A stretch of 35,505 nt of DNA from contig CAMLWC010000011.1 of the NCBI GenBank assembly GCA_946488855.1, positions 1 through 35,505 on the forward strand, in the 5' to 3' direction. Shown one piece after another: positions 10,118 to 19,900 of the stretch (its first letter is position 1; every line of letters starts with the position of its first letter). Below the pieces are notes generated by a model that had not been told where the DNA came from, made no database searches, and was given only the letters and a program-made list of their open reading frames with translations. The translations under genes were made by a program, and so were the position numbers. This DNA comes from an uncultured Mycoplasmatota bacterium. GTDB lineage: Bacteria; Bacillota_I; Bacilli_A; RF39; UBA660.

Positions 10118-11779
10118 TTAATGGAAACAACTTCCACCAATAAATTCTCTTAACACTGATTCTTTTGGAACATCATCTGAAGGAATTGGTAAAAAATTCC
10201 TTAAAAAATTAATTAATCTAATTGCTTCTGGATAAACTTCATCATCTTCATGAACAGAAAATAATAAAGGTTCTGCATAAGTTTTTAAAACTCCTAATTC
10301 ATATATTAAAGCAGAATTAATAATTATATCAGCTTTATTTTGGTATGGGAAAACATATTCTTCTTCACCTTCTAAAATATTTTTCCAATTTCTTAAAGTA
10401 TCGGCCGCATTCCATCCACGATATTTATTATCTCTTATTATTCTCCTTAATCTTCTTGTATCAGATGTATGAATTCGATTATGATTATCAATATTTAATT
10501 GAGTCAATGGACTAATATAAATTTTAAATTTATTAGAATCATCAATAGCTAAAGTTAATTCAGGATTCAAAGCATGCAAACCTTCAACAATTATTATGTC
10601 ATTTTCACCTAGTTGTAAAGTTCTGCCTTTATATTCTCTTTCACCTAAAACAAAATTATACTCAGGCATTAATACTTTTTCACCATCTAATAATTTTAAT
10701 AAATGTTTATTAAATAAATCAGTATCAACAGCTCTTAAAGATTCAAAGTCATAATCACCATTAGCCTTTTTAGGCGTATCAATACGATTTAAAAAGTAAT
10801 CATCAGTTGAAATACTATGAGTTTTAAAACCACGTGCTTTTAAATAAACTTCTAATTTTCTAGCAGTAGTAGTTTTACCACTCGACGAAGGCCCAGCCAA
10901 TAAAACAATTTTAACTTTATTTTTTTTATTATAAATTATATCAGCTGTTTTTGCTAATTGACTGTTGTAATTTGCTTCTGCTAATTGAATTACATCATTA
11001 TATTTTCCTAAAGATACAATATTATTTAAATCAGCTGCATTAGAAATACCTACAGTTTTTCCCATATTAGTATAGTCTAAAAATGCATCAAATAACATTT
11101 TATGATGAGAATAATCTTCTGTATATTTAGGATTATGTATTGATGGATAACTTAAAACAAAGCCATTATCTTTAATATAAGTTAATTTAAATTCATCCAA
11201 TACTCTTGTACTGTAAGGCATTTCACTAAAGAAATAATCGTAATATTCATCTAATCTATACAAATTAATATAAGTATTACTTATATATTTAAATACTTCA
11301 ACTTTATCGAATTGTTTTTTCTTTCTAAAAAAATTCATTGCATCTTTTCTAGATACGCTCAACTTAATAAAATTATAATCTTGTTTTACTAATTCTTCCA
11401 TTTTAGATTCAATTTGCTTAATTATATCTTTATTAATTTCTTTATTAACCATTTCACAATAAACACCTTTGTCAATTGAATGTTGGATAATAACCTCAGC
11501 ATCATTGCCTAAAACTTTTTTAATAGCTACAATCATCAAAAAATGTACACCATGTGAATAAACAGTATGACCAAAAGTAGAACTTCGATCATAAAAATCA
11601 ACAGAACATTTCTTAGTTAAATTATAAGCTAATTCTTCAATTACATTATCAACCTTAGCTACCAATATAGGATAATTATACCTATTTTGAAAACTATTAG
11701 CCACTTCAGTTAATGGAGTATTTTCAGGATATTCTTTAATTAATCCATCTTTATACTCTATCCTTATCATTTTGTCCAT
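10118..11779 (-). CDS. TGS + ThrRS-like accessory domain + uridine kinase/PRK-like nucleoside kinase fusion
   Basis: N-terminal TGS-like region, HTVYSHGVHFLM (SAD-like), P-loop LLAGPSSSGKTTTARKL, STDDYFLNR. Confidence 0.93.
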   Translation of the reverse strand: MDKMIRIEYKDGLIKEYPENTPLTEVANSFQNRYNYPILVAKVDNVIEELAYNLTKKCSVDFYDRSSTFGHTVYSHGVHFLMIVAIKKVLGNDAEVIIQHSIDKGVYCEMVNKEINKDIIKQIESKMEELVKQDYNFIKLSVSRKDAMNFFRKKKQFDKVEVFKYISNTYINLYRLDEYYDYFFSEMPYSTRVLDEFKLTYIKDNGFVLSYPSIHNPKYTEDYSHHKMLFDAFLDYTNMGKTVGISNAADLNNIVSLGKYNDVIQLAEANYNSQLAKTADIIYNKKNKVKIVLLAGPSSSGKTTTARKLEVYLKARGFKTHSISTDDYFLNRIDTPKKANGDYDFESLRAVDTDLFNKHLLKLLDGEKVLMPEYNFVLGEREYKGRTLQLGENDIIIVEGLHALNPELTLAIDDSNKFKIYISPLTQLNIDNHNRIHTSDTRRLRRIIRDNKYRGWNAADTLRNWKNILEGEEEYVFPYQNKADIIINSALIYELGVLKTYAEPLLFSVHEDDEVYPEAIRLINFLRNFLPIPSDDVPKESVLREFIGGSCFH

Positions 11780-11804
11780 AATATCATTCCTTTATTCTTA
11801 AAAC

Positions 11805-11833
11805 ATTATATCAAAAAAAAAAAAATTTGTCAT
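11805..11833 (-). promoter_or_regulatory. sigma-A-type promoter with homopolymeric T13 spacer
   Basis: ATGACA - AATTTTTTTTTTTTTGA (17 bp) - TATAAT on the minus strand. Confidence 0.75.
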
Positions 11834-11892
11834 TTTTTTTAATGAATAATTTTTTACTTTACAAACTATTATATTAAATAGGAGATGATTTT

Positions 11893-12459
11893 ATGCTTAT
11901 ACCTACAATTATTGAAAAAAGCAACAATGGTGAAAGAGCCTACGATATCTATTCAAGATTATTAAAAGATAGAATAATTATTTTAACTGGAGAAATAGAT
12001 GATAACACTGCTAATATAATTGTAGCTCAATTATTATATTTAGATAGTATAAACAATAATGATATTAGTTTATACATAAATAGCCCAGGAGGTAGTGTTA
12101 CCGCTGGGATGGCTATTTATGATACGATGAATTTTATTAAAAGTGATGTATCAACTATTTGTTTAGGTATGGCCGCATCAATGGGAGCTTTCTTATTATC
12201 TAGTGGTAAAAAAGGTAAAAGATACTGCCTACCAAATAGTGAAGTTATGATACATCAGCCATTAGGAGGAGCAAGCGGGCAAGCAACCGAAATTAAAATA
12301 GCAGCAGAACACATTTTAAAAACTAAAGAAAAACTTAATAAAATTTTAGCTTCTAATACTAACAAAGATATTAAAACAATTGAAGAAGATACAGAAAGAG
12401 ATAATTATTTATCAAGTGAAGAAGCATTAGAATATGGCTTAATTGACCAAATATTATAG
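11893..12459 (+). CDS. clpP: ATP-dependent Clp protease proteolytic subunit
   Basis: [51 protein letters not shown] (Ser-His-Asp triad). Confidence 0.97.
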   Translation: MLIPTIIEKSNNGERAYDIYSRLLKDRIIILTGEIDDNTANIIVAQLLYLDSINNNDISLYINSPGGSVTAGMAIYDTMNFIKSDVSTICLGMAASMGAFLLSSGKKGKRYCLPNSEVMIHQPLGGASGQATEIKIAAEHILKTKEKLNKILASNTNKDIKTIEEDTERDNYLSSEEALEYGLIDQIL

Positions 12460-12479
12460 AGAAGATTAATCTTCTCTAT
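12456..12479. terminator. perfect palindrome spanning both convergent stop codons (clpP/SASP)
   Basis: ATAGAGAAGATTAATCTTCTCTAT; contains clpP TAG (12457-12459) and the last codons and stop of the SASP gene. Confidence 0.65.
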
Positions 12480-12657
12480 TTGTATTACAATAATATTTTT
12501 GTCCTAATTCAACTAATCTTTTAGTCATTTCTCCACCTACTGTACCATTTAATTTAGAACTTTGATCAGCACCTAAGGTAATACCTAATTCTTTAGCAAT
12601 TTCATATTTTAAATTTTCTAAAGATTTCTTACTACCTGGAACTACTAATTTATTCAT
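12466..12657 (-). CDS. alpha/beta-type small acid-soluble spore protein
   Basis: NKLVVPGSKKSLENLKYEIAKELGI...NGTVGGEMTKRLVELGQ. Confidence 0.95.
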   Translation of the reverse strand: MNKLVVPGSKKSLENLKYEIAKELGITLGADQSSKLNGTVGGEMTKRLVELGQKYYCNTNRED

Positions 12658-12712
12658 TTTATCACCACCTTACATTATTATTTTGGATAAAATAATTTTA
12701 AAAATAAGTGGT

Positions 12713-12742
12713 AAAAAAAACTAGATAGCAATTTGCTATCTA
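12713..12742 (-). terminator. intrinsic terminator after the upstream SASP gene
   Basis: TAGATAGCA-AAT-TGCTATCTA stem followed by T8 on the minus strand. Confidence 0.85.
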
Positions 12743-12748
12743 TTTTAA

Positions 12749-12949
12749 TTATTTAGCTTGGTAACCACCTAAGTGTTGTTGTCCCATTTGAACTAATCTC
12801 TTAGTGATTTCTCCACCTACTGTACCATTAGCACGGCTTGTAGCATCTGGTCCTAAATTAACACCAAATTCGCTAGCTATTTCATATTTCATTTTATCGA
12901 TAGCTTGTTTAGCTCCTGGTACTACTAATTTATTTGTAGATTTATTCAT
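12749..12949 (-). CDS. alpha/beta-type small acid-soluble spore protein
   Basis: [28 protein letters not shown]...[21 protein letters not shown] at 12949 follows GGAGGTG. Confidence 0.97.
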   Translation of the reverse strand: MNKSTNKLVVPGAKQAIDKMKYEIASEFGVNLGPDATSRANGTVGGEITKRLVQMGQQHLGGYQAK

Positions 12950-13014
12950 GTTTCTCACCTCCGTACATTAATATCTTGTACGGAATATTTAAAAATATTA
13001 CTGGTAAAAACTGG

Positions 13015-14157
13015 TTATAGCAAATCTTTAAAATCTTTATTAAAATTAGTTATTACTTCTATATTATCTATACATTCATCAATTAATTCTTGATAATTAA
13101 ATTTTTCATATTCTAAACATTTATCTAGTTTAGGATTAATAACTGGATGTTTAGGAACAAATATAGTACAACAATCTTCAAAAGGTAAAATACTTGTTTC
13201 ATATGTTCCTATTTTTTTAGCAATTTCAATTATTTCCAATTTATCTAAACATGCAACAGGTCTAATTACTGGAAAATTGGTTACACTATTAATAACATTA
13301 ATACTAGTTAATGTTTGACTAGCAACTTGCCCAATACTTTCACCATTAATTAATACTTTATATTTATTAGATATGTTAGTAGCAATTCGATACATCATTC
13401 TTCTTAAAATTGTTATATTATATTCACTAGGAACATTTTTATATATTGCTTCTTGTAATTTAGTAAATGGTACTACTAATAATTTAATATTGCCAGAATA
13501 TTCATTTAAAATATTAGCTAATTCAATAACTTTATTTTTAGCTTCAATACTAGTATGTGGTGGTGAATCAAAATATAAACAATCAATATCTATTCCTCTT
13601 TTCAAAGCTAAATATCCCGCTACTGGTGAATCAATACCACCAGATAACATTAAAATACCTTTACCTTGAATTCCTACTGGATAACCACCACTACCTTTAA
13701 TTTCATTAGTATAGATATAAGTATCTTCTCTTATTTCTATATGAACTATAACATCAGGATTATGAACATCAACCTTGCAATCAAAATTTTTTAAAACTAG
13801 TCCACCAATTAAATTATTAAAATCCATTGATTTAATTTCAAAATTTTTATTAGCTCTTTTAGTTTCAACTTTAAATGTTTTGAAATTTTCATTTTTTAAA
13901 ACTTCTAAAACACCATTTTTTATATCTTCAGTATTAGTATTTACTTTATAGGCAACTACTATTCCTTGTAACCCAAATACCTTTTTTAATTTATTAATCG
14001 TTTCATCAAAATTATTAGGTATTATATACATTCTATCTCTTTTTTTTATAATTTTTCCATTAATTTTTATATTTTCACTTAATTTATTAATAAATTGATT
14101 TCTATTACCTTTTTTAGTAGTTAATTCACCATACTTAATTAATATTAATTTTTCCAT
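13015..14157 (-). CDS. thiI: tRNA 4-thiouridine synthase ThiI
   Basis: LIKYGELTTKKGNR, MLSGGIDSPVAGYLALKRG, GESIGQVASQTL. Confidence 0.95.
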   Translation of the reverse strand: MEKLILIKYGELTTKKGNRNQFINKLSENIKINGKIIKKRDRMYIIPNNFDETINKLKKVFGLQGIVVAYKVNTNTEDIKNGVLEVLKNENFKTFKVETKRANKNFEIKSMDFNNLIGGLVLKNFDCKVDVHNPDVIVHIEIREDTYIYTNEIKGSGGYPVGIQGKGILMLSGGIDSPVAGYLALKRGIDIDCLYFDSPPHTSIEAKNKVIELANILNEYSGNIKLLVVPFTKLQEAIYKNVPSEYNITILRRMMYRIATNISNKYKVLINGESIGQVASQTLTSINVINSVTNFPVIRPVACLDKLEIIEIAKKIGTYETSILPFEDCCTIFVPKHPVINPKLDKCLEYEKFNYQELIDECIDNIEVITNFNKDFKDLL

Positions 14158-14221
14158 CAAAATCACCAGTTATATTATATATTATTAAATTTTTTTAAGC
14201 AACAAAAAAAGATAAATTAAA

Positions 14222-14899
14222 TTATCTTTCTGAATGTCTTGTTTTTGTTACAACTTTTTCTTGAACAATAGGACTTGATTTATAAGTTAAAACATAAATT
14301 TTGTCCCCATTAAAAACACTATCTTCAATAACATTAATTGATTTATTACCAGTTAATAATGGTAAAAATTTTCTTAATTGTTTATAATATTCTAAAACAC
14401 GTTTTGTATATTCAGAATTACTTTGTCCATAATAACCAATTGTAAATGAGTTATTTGTATCTCTTAATAACCTTGATAAATAAATTAATTGATTATCATA
14501 AACTCCATTTATTACTAAATGACCATTAATAGATTTATCATATGGTTTTGAATAGCATCCTTCACCAGCTTGTGAAATAATTAAGTTTTTATCAGCATTT
14601 AAACATATTCCATTAATTGAACTAACATTATCAGCATCAGTTATTTCATAAATTTTATCATCTTTTTTTAAATAACCAGCAGTTTTTAAAAACCAACCAA
14701 AACTTCTTTTATTTCTTTTTAAATTTTCTAACCAAATTTCAAATTCAAATTCATTTATAGTTATTTCACCTTTTTTAAATTGTTCAAACAAGACATCTTC
14801 AAATGGAATTTCGCCAAAAGTAGCTATTTCAGCTCCTTTTTCATAAGCTTTTTCCAACAAAAATCTTTTTATTAATTTTTCCGTCATTGTTTCCTCCAT
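14222..14899 (-). CDS. hypothetical protein
   Basis: 225-aa ORF; no family recognised. Confidence 0.7.
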   Translation of the reverse strand: MEETMTEKLIKRFLLEKAYEKGAEIATFGEIPFEDVLFEQFKKGEITINEFEFEIWLENLKRNKRSFGWFLKTAGYLKKDDKIYEITDADNVSSINGICLNADKNLIISQAGEGCYSKPYDKSINGHLVINGVYDNQLIYLSRLLRDTNNSFTIGYYGQSNSEYTKRVLEYYKQLRKFLPLLTGNKSINVIEDSVFNGDKIYVLTYKSSPIVQEKVVTKTRHSER

Positions 14900-14988
14900 T
14901 CATTAGACAAAAAAATGTCTTAAACGACATTTTTAAATTATAGCACTAATATATATATATGTCAAATTGAGAAAAAAATGCTAAAACA

Positions 14989-16704
14989 TTATTCATAAAA
15001 ATTAAGTAATTTATTATATATGCCAGGCTCAATTTTATTCAAAGAATTAATTGTTAACTCTAATGACTTTTTATATTCACCTTTATAAAATAATATTTCT
15101 GAATATGTTAAACTTTTATTTATTTCATCAGTTAAAACACGATATCTATTTCCATAAACTATAGCAGTTTCAGCAAACATAGCAGTTTTTAGTAATTCCT
15201 TAGTTCCACTATATAGTTTTAAAACTAAATCTCTCGCAGTATCTACTCTAGTATTCAATGTTCTTATAGTAATAGGTCGTTTTTCTAATTCATTAACTAT
15301 TTCCTTTATTGCATCAGATGCTTCACTTAACTGTGTATAATAATACTGTGGAATGACAGGAAAATTATATTCGCGCATTTTATTTTTAGATTCTCTTAAT
15401 ATTGTCTTTACCTCTTCTAATTGTTGTCTTGCTCTTAATTCATCTTCCTTCATACTACCTAATGCATCTAATGAATTATCTAATCTATCTTCTATATTAT
15501 TTAATCGTAAAGTTAAATTTTCAATTTCTTTAATTAATTTTGAATATGCAAACGTATTATTACCAGTATGAGTTTTCAAAACATCATAATCAGTTGTTAA
15601 TGTTTTTAATTCTTCTTTTATTTGATTTAATAAATTTATATCTTCATCTGATAAATTATATTCTGTCTTTATTTCATCAATTTGACTAAAAATATCTTCA
15701 ACAATATTATTAATTTTAGTTATTTTTTTTACAAATGTTTCAACTAGTTCATCATAAATTTTTCTATCATTTTTTTCTTTTTCAAAATCATTAAATAAAG
15801 AGTCAAAATAATCTAATAAAACTTTTAATTCAAACAAACTATCTTCTAGATTTAAAACTTTAGTTCTATCCATTATATCGCTTAATTTTTTATTTGCTTC
15901 AGTTATATTATAGTCAACATTCAAATAATCAAGAGGAAAACCTTCTTTTACCATTTCATGATATATATCATCTATTTCTTTTATTTTTTTAGGAATTATG
16001 CTTGTAGCCATTAAAACAATTGATGGCACTTCATCGATTACTATCTGCATATGTTTTAACATTTCATCGATTGATTTTATTATTTTGGTTACTTCATTAT
16101 AATCATTGTTTTCCATATTAACTTCAAATGCTTCAAATCTTTTAGAAATATTTTCAAATTGCAATAAAACTGAATTAGATACATCTCCAAATTCTGATTT
16201 AGTAGATGTAAATTTATCATATAATTCACGATATATACTTTTAAATTTTGTTATAATTGCCCTATTTCTTTCTTCACTAGAAGTTATTTCTTTTATTTCA
16301 TCTAACAAAATATCAGTATTAGTTTTTACTTTATATATTTCCATTTCTAATTTAGCAATTTTAAATACAGTTGTTTTATAATCTAATTGTTTTAAAGAAT
16401 AATCAGCTTCTAATATCATATCGGTTATTTTAGGAATTTCTGAATTTCTTATTTCTTTAAACCTATTTTCCCAATCGTTTAAATTTGAATCTAACTTATC
16501 ATTTTTTAAAAATGTTTTAATCTTTGAAATTTCAGAATTTATTGGTGCACTATCAATAACATTTTTTTCAACTTCTAATTTATCCAAAATTGTTTTATAC
16601 TTCTTATTTCTATTATTTTGAAGTAAGTTTAAAACTATTACTATTATAATTACAGTAACAACATAAATACTAACAGCAATTAAAGTTACATCCATATTCA
16701 TCAC
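14989..16704 (-). CDS. ezrA: septation ring formation regulator EzrA
   Basis: Single N-terminal TM followed by a long alpha-helical region with EzrA-like segments (LDKLEVEKNVIDSAPINSEISKIKTFLKNDKL; NRYRVLTDEINKSLTYSEILFYKGEYKKSLEL). Confidence 0.88.
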   Translation of the reverse strand: MMNMDVTLIAVSIYVVTVIIIVIVLNLLQNNRNKKYKTILDKLEVEKNVIDSAPINSEISKIKTFLKNDKLDSNLNDWENRFKEIRNSEIPKITDMILEADYSLKQLDYKTTVFKIAKLEMEIYKVKTNTDILLDEIKEITSSEERNRAIITKFKSIYRELYDKFTSTKSEFGDVSNSVLLQFENISKRFEAFEVNMENNDYNEVTKIIKSIDEMLKHMQIVIDEVPSIVLMATSIIPKKIKEIDDIYHEMVKEGFPLDYLNVDYNITEANKKLSDIMDRTKVLNLEDSLFELKVLLDYFDSLFNDFEKEKNDRKIYDELVETFVKKITKINNIVEDIFSQIDEIKTEYNLSDEDINLLNQIKEELKTLTTDYDVLKTHTGNNTFAYSKLIKEIENLTLRLNNIEDRLDNSLDALGSMKEDELRARQQLEEVKTILRESKNKMREYNFPVIPQYYYTQLSEASDAIKEIVNELEKRPITIRTLNTRVDTARDLVLKLYSGTKELLKTAMFAETAIVYGNRYRVLTDEINKSLTYSEILFYKGEYKKSLELTINSLNKIEPGIYNKLLNFYE

Positions 16705-16738
16705 CCCTTATTATAATTTTAACATATTTTTAGACAAA

Positions 16739-17983
16739 TTACGACATAATTATTAAAATTAAGAAAACTAAATACATTCCAGAAACTAATCCAACAATAA
16801 AACTTAACAAAAGTGTATCAACAAAAGCAGCTTTATCATCTTTCTTTTTAACTAAAACTTTTGGTTTTTCTTTTGTCATTGAAGATTGTTCTAAAGTAAA
16901 TTTTGAAGACTTTTGAGAATTTAATTTAGCAATTTGATCTTGTGTTAATGGATAATTATTTAATAAGTATTCTATTTGGGTTACTGAAAAATCATATAAA
17001 TATTTATTAATAAAAGCATCAATATTTATTTTATTTGATTTATTCGCAACTAAATATTGTGTAACAACTTCTTCATTATATGGTGGATATTCTATTTTTG
17101 ATGGTTGCTCAGTAGTTATTGTTACACCATCATTATATTCAGTATGAGTTGCTTCTTTAACTTCACTTACTATAACTTTATCATCTTTTTTTTCTGCAGT
17201 TAAAATTTGATCATTGTTTTCATCATAAAAAACACCTGTTTCAGTATTACCAACTATATCTTTATCTTGTCTTTCATCATATTTTTGCATTGCTTTTGTA
17301 GGTAAATCAACATTTGGTTCTTTAATATCTTCTACTTCTTCTAATTCAACAGAAGTTTTTTGATATTTATTCATATCTTCAGCAATGTTTAAAGCACTTT
17401 CTTTGCCATCTTCTTGTTTGAAATACTTTGATTCATTTTGTTTTGCCTTAAATTGTTCAACAAAATTTCTATTATCAACATTATCATCCATTATTTTTAC
17501 TTGTCCATTTTCATCTTTATACTTTATATAATCTTTTCCATTAACCTTAAAACTAGTGATACCTTCTAAGTTTAATGGAGCAGAACTCATAACCTCATCA
17601 AAATATGATAATAAACCAGTTATTGTTTTATCGACAACATCATCTTTAAAATCTAATTGTTTCATATTATTTAATAATTCAGGATGAGTATTAATATATT
17701 TATTTAAATCAACTATATCTTTTTTCAATTCTTCTTTATTTTGATATTTACCATTTTTTATATCATTTCTAATTGCTTCTACAATATAATCAATTAAAAT
17801 TATTTCTACTTTTGTAGCCTCTTTTATTTCAAATTTTAAATCTAATTTTAAATTAATTTTACTTAAATCTAAACTTATTATATTATTATCGTTTTGTAAA
17901 ATTAAAAATGAACCATTATTTAATTTTATAAAACCGATTGTTTCATATTCTTTACCACTATATATAACTCTATTTGGTAGCAT
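16739..17983 (-). CDS. hypothetical protein with C-terminal TM segment
   Basis: ORF with better start at 17983 (GGGTGATAGT-ATG, MLPNRVIYSG); C-terminal hydrophobic segment. Confidence 0.75.
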   Translation of the reverse strand: MLPNRVIYSGKEYETIGFIKLNNGSFLILQNDNNIISLDLSKINLKLDLKFEIKEATKVEIILIDYIVEAIRNDIKNGKYQNKEELKKDIVDLNKYINTHPELLNNMKQLDFKDDVVDKTITGLLSYFDEVMSSAPLNLEGITSFKVNGKDYIKYKDENGQVKIMDDNVDNRNFVEQFKAKQNESKYFKQEDGKESALNIAEDMNKYQKTSVELEEVEDIKEPNVDLPTKAMQKYDERQDKDIVGNTETGVFYDENNDQILTAEKKDDKVIVSEVKEATHTEYNDGVTITTEQPSKIEYPPYNEEVVTQYLVANKSNKINIDAFINKYLYDFSVTQIEYLLNNYPLTQDQIAKLNSQKSSKFTLEQSSMTKEKPKVLVKKKDDKAAFVDTLLLSFIVGLVSGMYLVFLILIIMS

Positions 17984-18084
17984 ACTATCACCCAATCTTA
18001 TTGTAACACAATTTTTGACATTATACCACAATTTTTTTATTGCTTTATGTAAAGTTAAGTGATATTATTTTAATGGGTGATATA

Positions 18085-19059
18085 GTGAAAAAATATTCAT
18101 ATTTATTTAAATCAATCAGAAATACAAGTTTACCTAATTTAATAAAAATTGTTAAAAAAGTTAAAAAAATAAGTAATAAAAAATTTGTTTTATTCGATAT
18201 AATAAGTTGTTCTATCAAATACCAAGCAGCATTTTATGATTATTTGGAATTTGAATTTTATTTACTAAATGATAGCCAAAGAAAAACTTATTTAACTAAT
18301 GGTAAAAACAATGAAATAGTTAAATTATTTAATGATAAATCTTATTGGCACATTTTAGACAATAAAGATGAATTTGATAATTATTTTAAAAAATATTTGA
18401 AAAGAGAATTTTTAAATTCAGGTTTTAGCAAAGAAGATTTAAATAGATTTATTAAAGATAAAAGTAAGATAATTGCTAAACCAATAGATGGTATCGGAGG
18501 TCAAGGTATAACCATCGTCGATTGTAAAGAAAAAGAAATTTATGAAAAATATAATAATTATTTACTAGAAGAAATTATTGTCCAACATAAAAAATTAAAT
18601 GAATTATATGATAAATCAGTTAATTCACTTAGAATATTTACATTTTTTGATGGTAAAGAATCTTATATATTGCAAACTATTTTAAAAATTGGTAACACTG
18701 AAATAACAGATAATTTTTCTAATGGTGGAATGTATGCTTTTTTAGATGATAAAGGAACAGTCATTACTCCTGCCATCGATAAAGATGATAATATATATGG
18801 AATACATCCTATAAGTAAAAAACAAATATTGGGATTCAAAGTTCCATTATTTGATGAAGCAATTAATTTAGTTTTGGAAGCTGCTAAAGAAATTCCTCAA
18901 ATTAAATATATTGGTTGGGATATAGCTATAAGTGAAAATGGTCCGTGTATAATAGAAGGTAATAGTTATCCAGGAGTATTTCAAATAAAACCTCGTTTTA
19001 GTAAAGATAAGATTGGTATATTACCAAAATATGAAAAAATAATGAAAATAAAGCTATAA
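18085..19059 (+). CDS. ATP-grasp family protein (sugar-transfer-associated ATPgrasp_ST type)
   Basis: KIIAKPIDGIGGQGI, VNSLRIFTFFDG, IKYIGWDIAISENGPCIIEGN; GTG start at 18085 after GGGTGA. Confidence 0.85.
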   Translation: MKKYSYLFKSIRNTSLPNLIKIVKKVKKISNKKFVLFDIISCSIKYQAAFYDYLEFEFYLLNDSQRKTYLTNGKNNEIVKLFNDKSYWHILDNKDEFDNYFKKYLKREFLNSGFSKEDLNRFIKDKSKIIAKPIDGIGGQGITIVDCKEKEIYEKYNNYLLEEIIVQHKKLNELYDKSVNSLRIFTFFDGKESYILQTILKIGNTEITDNFSNGGMYAFLDDKGTVITPAIDKDDNIYGIHPISKKQILGFKVPLFDEAINLVLEAAKEIPQIKYIGWDIAISENGPCIIEGNSYPGVFQIKPRFSKDKIGILPKYEKIMKIKL

Positions 19060-19064
19060 ACGTA

Positions 19065-19093
19065 TTGACTTAAATATTAAAACATAATATAAT
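19065..19093 (+). promoter_or_regulatory. rpsD promoter
   Basis: TTGACT - 17 bp - TATAAT. Confidence 0.9.
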
Positions 19094-19099
19094 ACTAGT

Positions 19100-19250
19100 G
19101 CATCTAAGCAGCGTTAGTATGAAATTTTTAATGTGTTTATTACCTTTAGGGGTAATTATTGTGAAAGCTGCGTAACAATAATTAATTGAATTAAACACCC
19201 TATTAAATTGGCATATTAACCTTTTAGATAAAGAAAGGAGTGAATTTTAG
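19100..19250 (+). promoter_or_regulatory. rpsD 5' leader, candidate S4 autoregulatory RNA
   Basis: About 150-nt leader; GCAGC(19108-19112)/GCTGC(19167-19171), ATTACC/GGTAAT hairpin (19139-19156), and crossing GTGTTTA(19133-19139)/TAAACAC(19192-19198). Confidence 0.65.
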
Positions 19251-19853
19251 ATGGCAAGATACACAGGAAGTACAAACCGTATTTCAAGACGTTTAGGTTT
19301 TTCTACATTAGAAAATGGTAAAGAATTAGCTAAAAAACCTTACGCACCAGGTCAACACGGAAGTAAAAAATCTAAAAAATTATCTAACTATGGTGTTCAA
19401 TTACAAGAAAAACAAAAACTTAGATTTATGTATGGATTAAGTGAAAAACAATTCAAAGCTACTTTTGTTAGAGCTGGTAAAATGAGTGGTGTTCATGGTG
19501 ATAACTTATTTAAATTATTAGAAAGCCGTTTAGATAACTTAGTTTATCGTTTAGGTTTTTCTACAACTAGACGTGGTGCTAGACAATTAGTTAATCATGG
19601 ACATATTACTGTTAACGGTAAAAAAGTTGATATTCCTTCATACACTTGTAAACCAGGTGATGTTATAGCTGTTAAAGATAATGCTAAAGATATGAGTATT
19701 ATTAAATCTTCATTAGAAGCATTATTAAAAAGAGTTGAATTCGTTACTTATGATGAAAACAAAATGGCTGGAACATATGTAAGATATCCTGAAAGAAGCG
19801 AATTGAATGCTGATATCAATGAATCATTGATTATTGAATATTACAACAGATAG
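19251..19853 (+). CDS. rpsD: 30S ribosomal protein S4
   Basis: MARYTGSTNRISRRLGFS, KPYAPGQHG, LDNLVYRLGFSTTRRGARQLVNHGHITVNGKKVDIPSY. Confidence 0.99.
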   Translation: MARYTGSTNRISRRLGFSTLENGKELAKKPYAPGQHGSKKSKKLSNYGVQLQEKQKLRFMYGLSEKQFKATFVRAGKMSGVHGDNLFKLLESRLDNLVYRLGFSTTRRGARQLVNHGHITVNGKKVDIPSYTCKPGDVIAVKDNAKDMSIIKSSLEALLKRVEFVTYDENKMAGTYVRYPERSELNADINESLIIEYYNR

Positions 19854-19872
19854 TAAAATATCTGTTTTTTTT
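19845..19872 (+). terminator. rpsD intrinsic terminator overlapping the stop codon
   Basis: AACAGATA-GTAAAA-TATCTGTT + T run. Confidence 0.9.
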
Positions 19873-19874
19873 AT

Positions 19875-19900
19875 TAAAAAAAATAACCAATTGGTTATTT
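19875..19900 (-). terminator. intrinsic terminator of the 19895..20644 gene
   Basis: AAATAACCAATTGGTTATTT palindrome followed by T8 on the minus strand. Confidence 0.75.

Noticed and set aside
13373-13669. 98-aa plus-strand ORF antisense to thiI
   Set aside because: Overlaps conserved thiI codons; no start signals
14955-14980. TATGTCAAA as a second 0A box upstream of 14222..14899
   Set aside because: Only 8/9 match in an AT-rich intergenic region with no supporting promoter geometry
15353-16381. ORFs 15353..15571 and 16106..16381 antisense to ezrA
   Set aside because: Shadow ORFs opposite coiled-coil coding sequence
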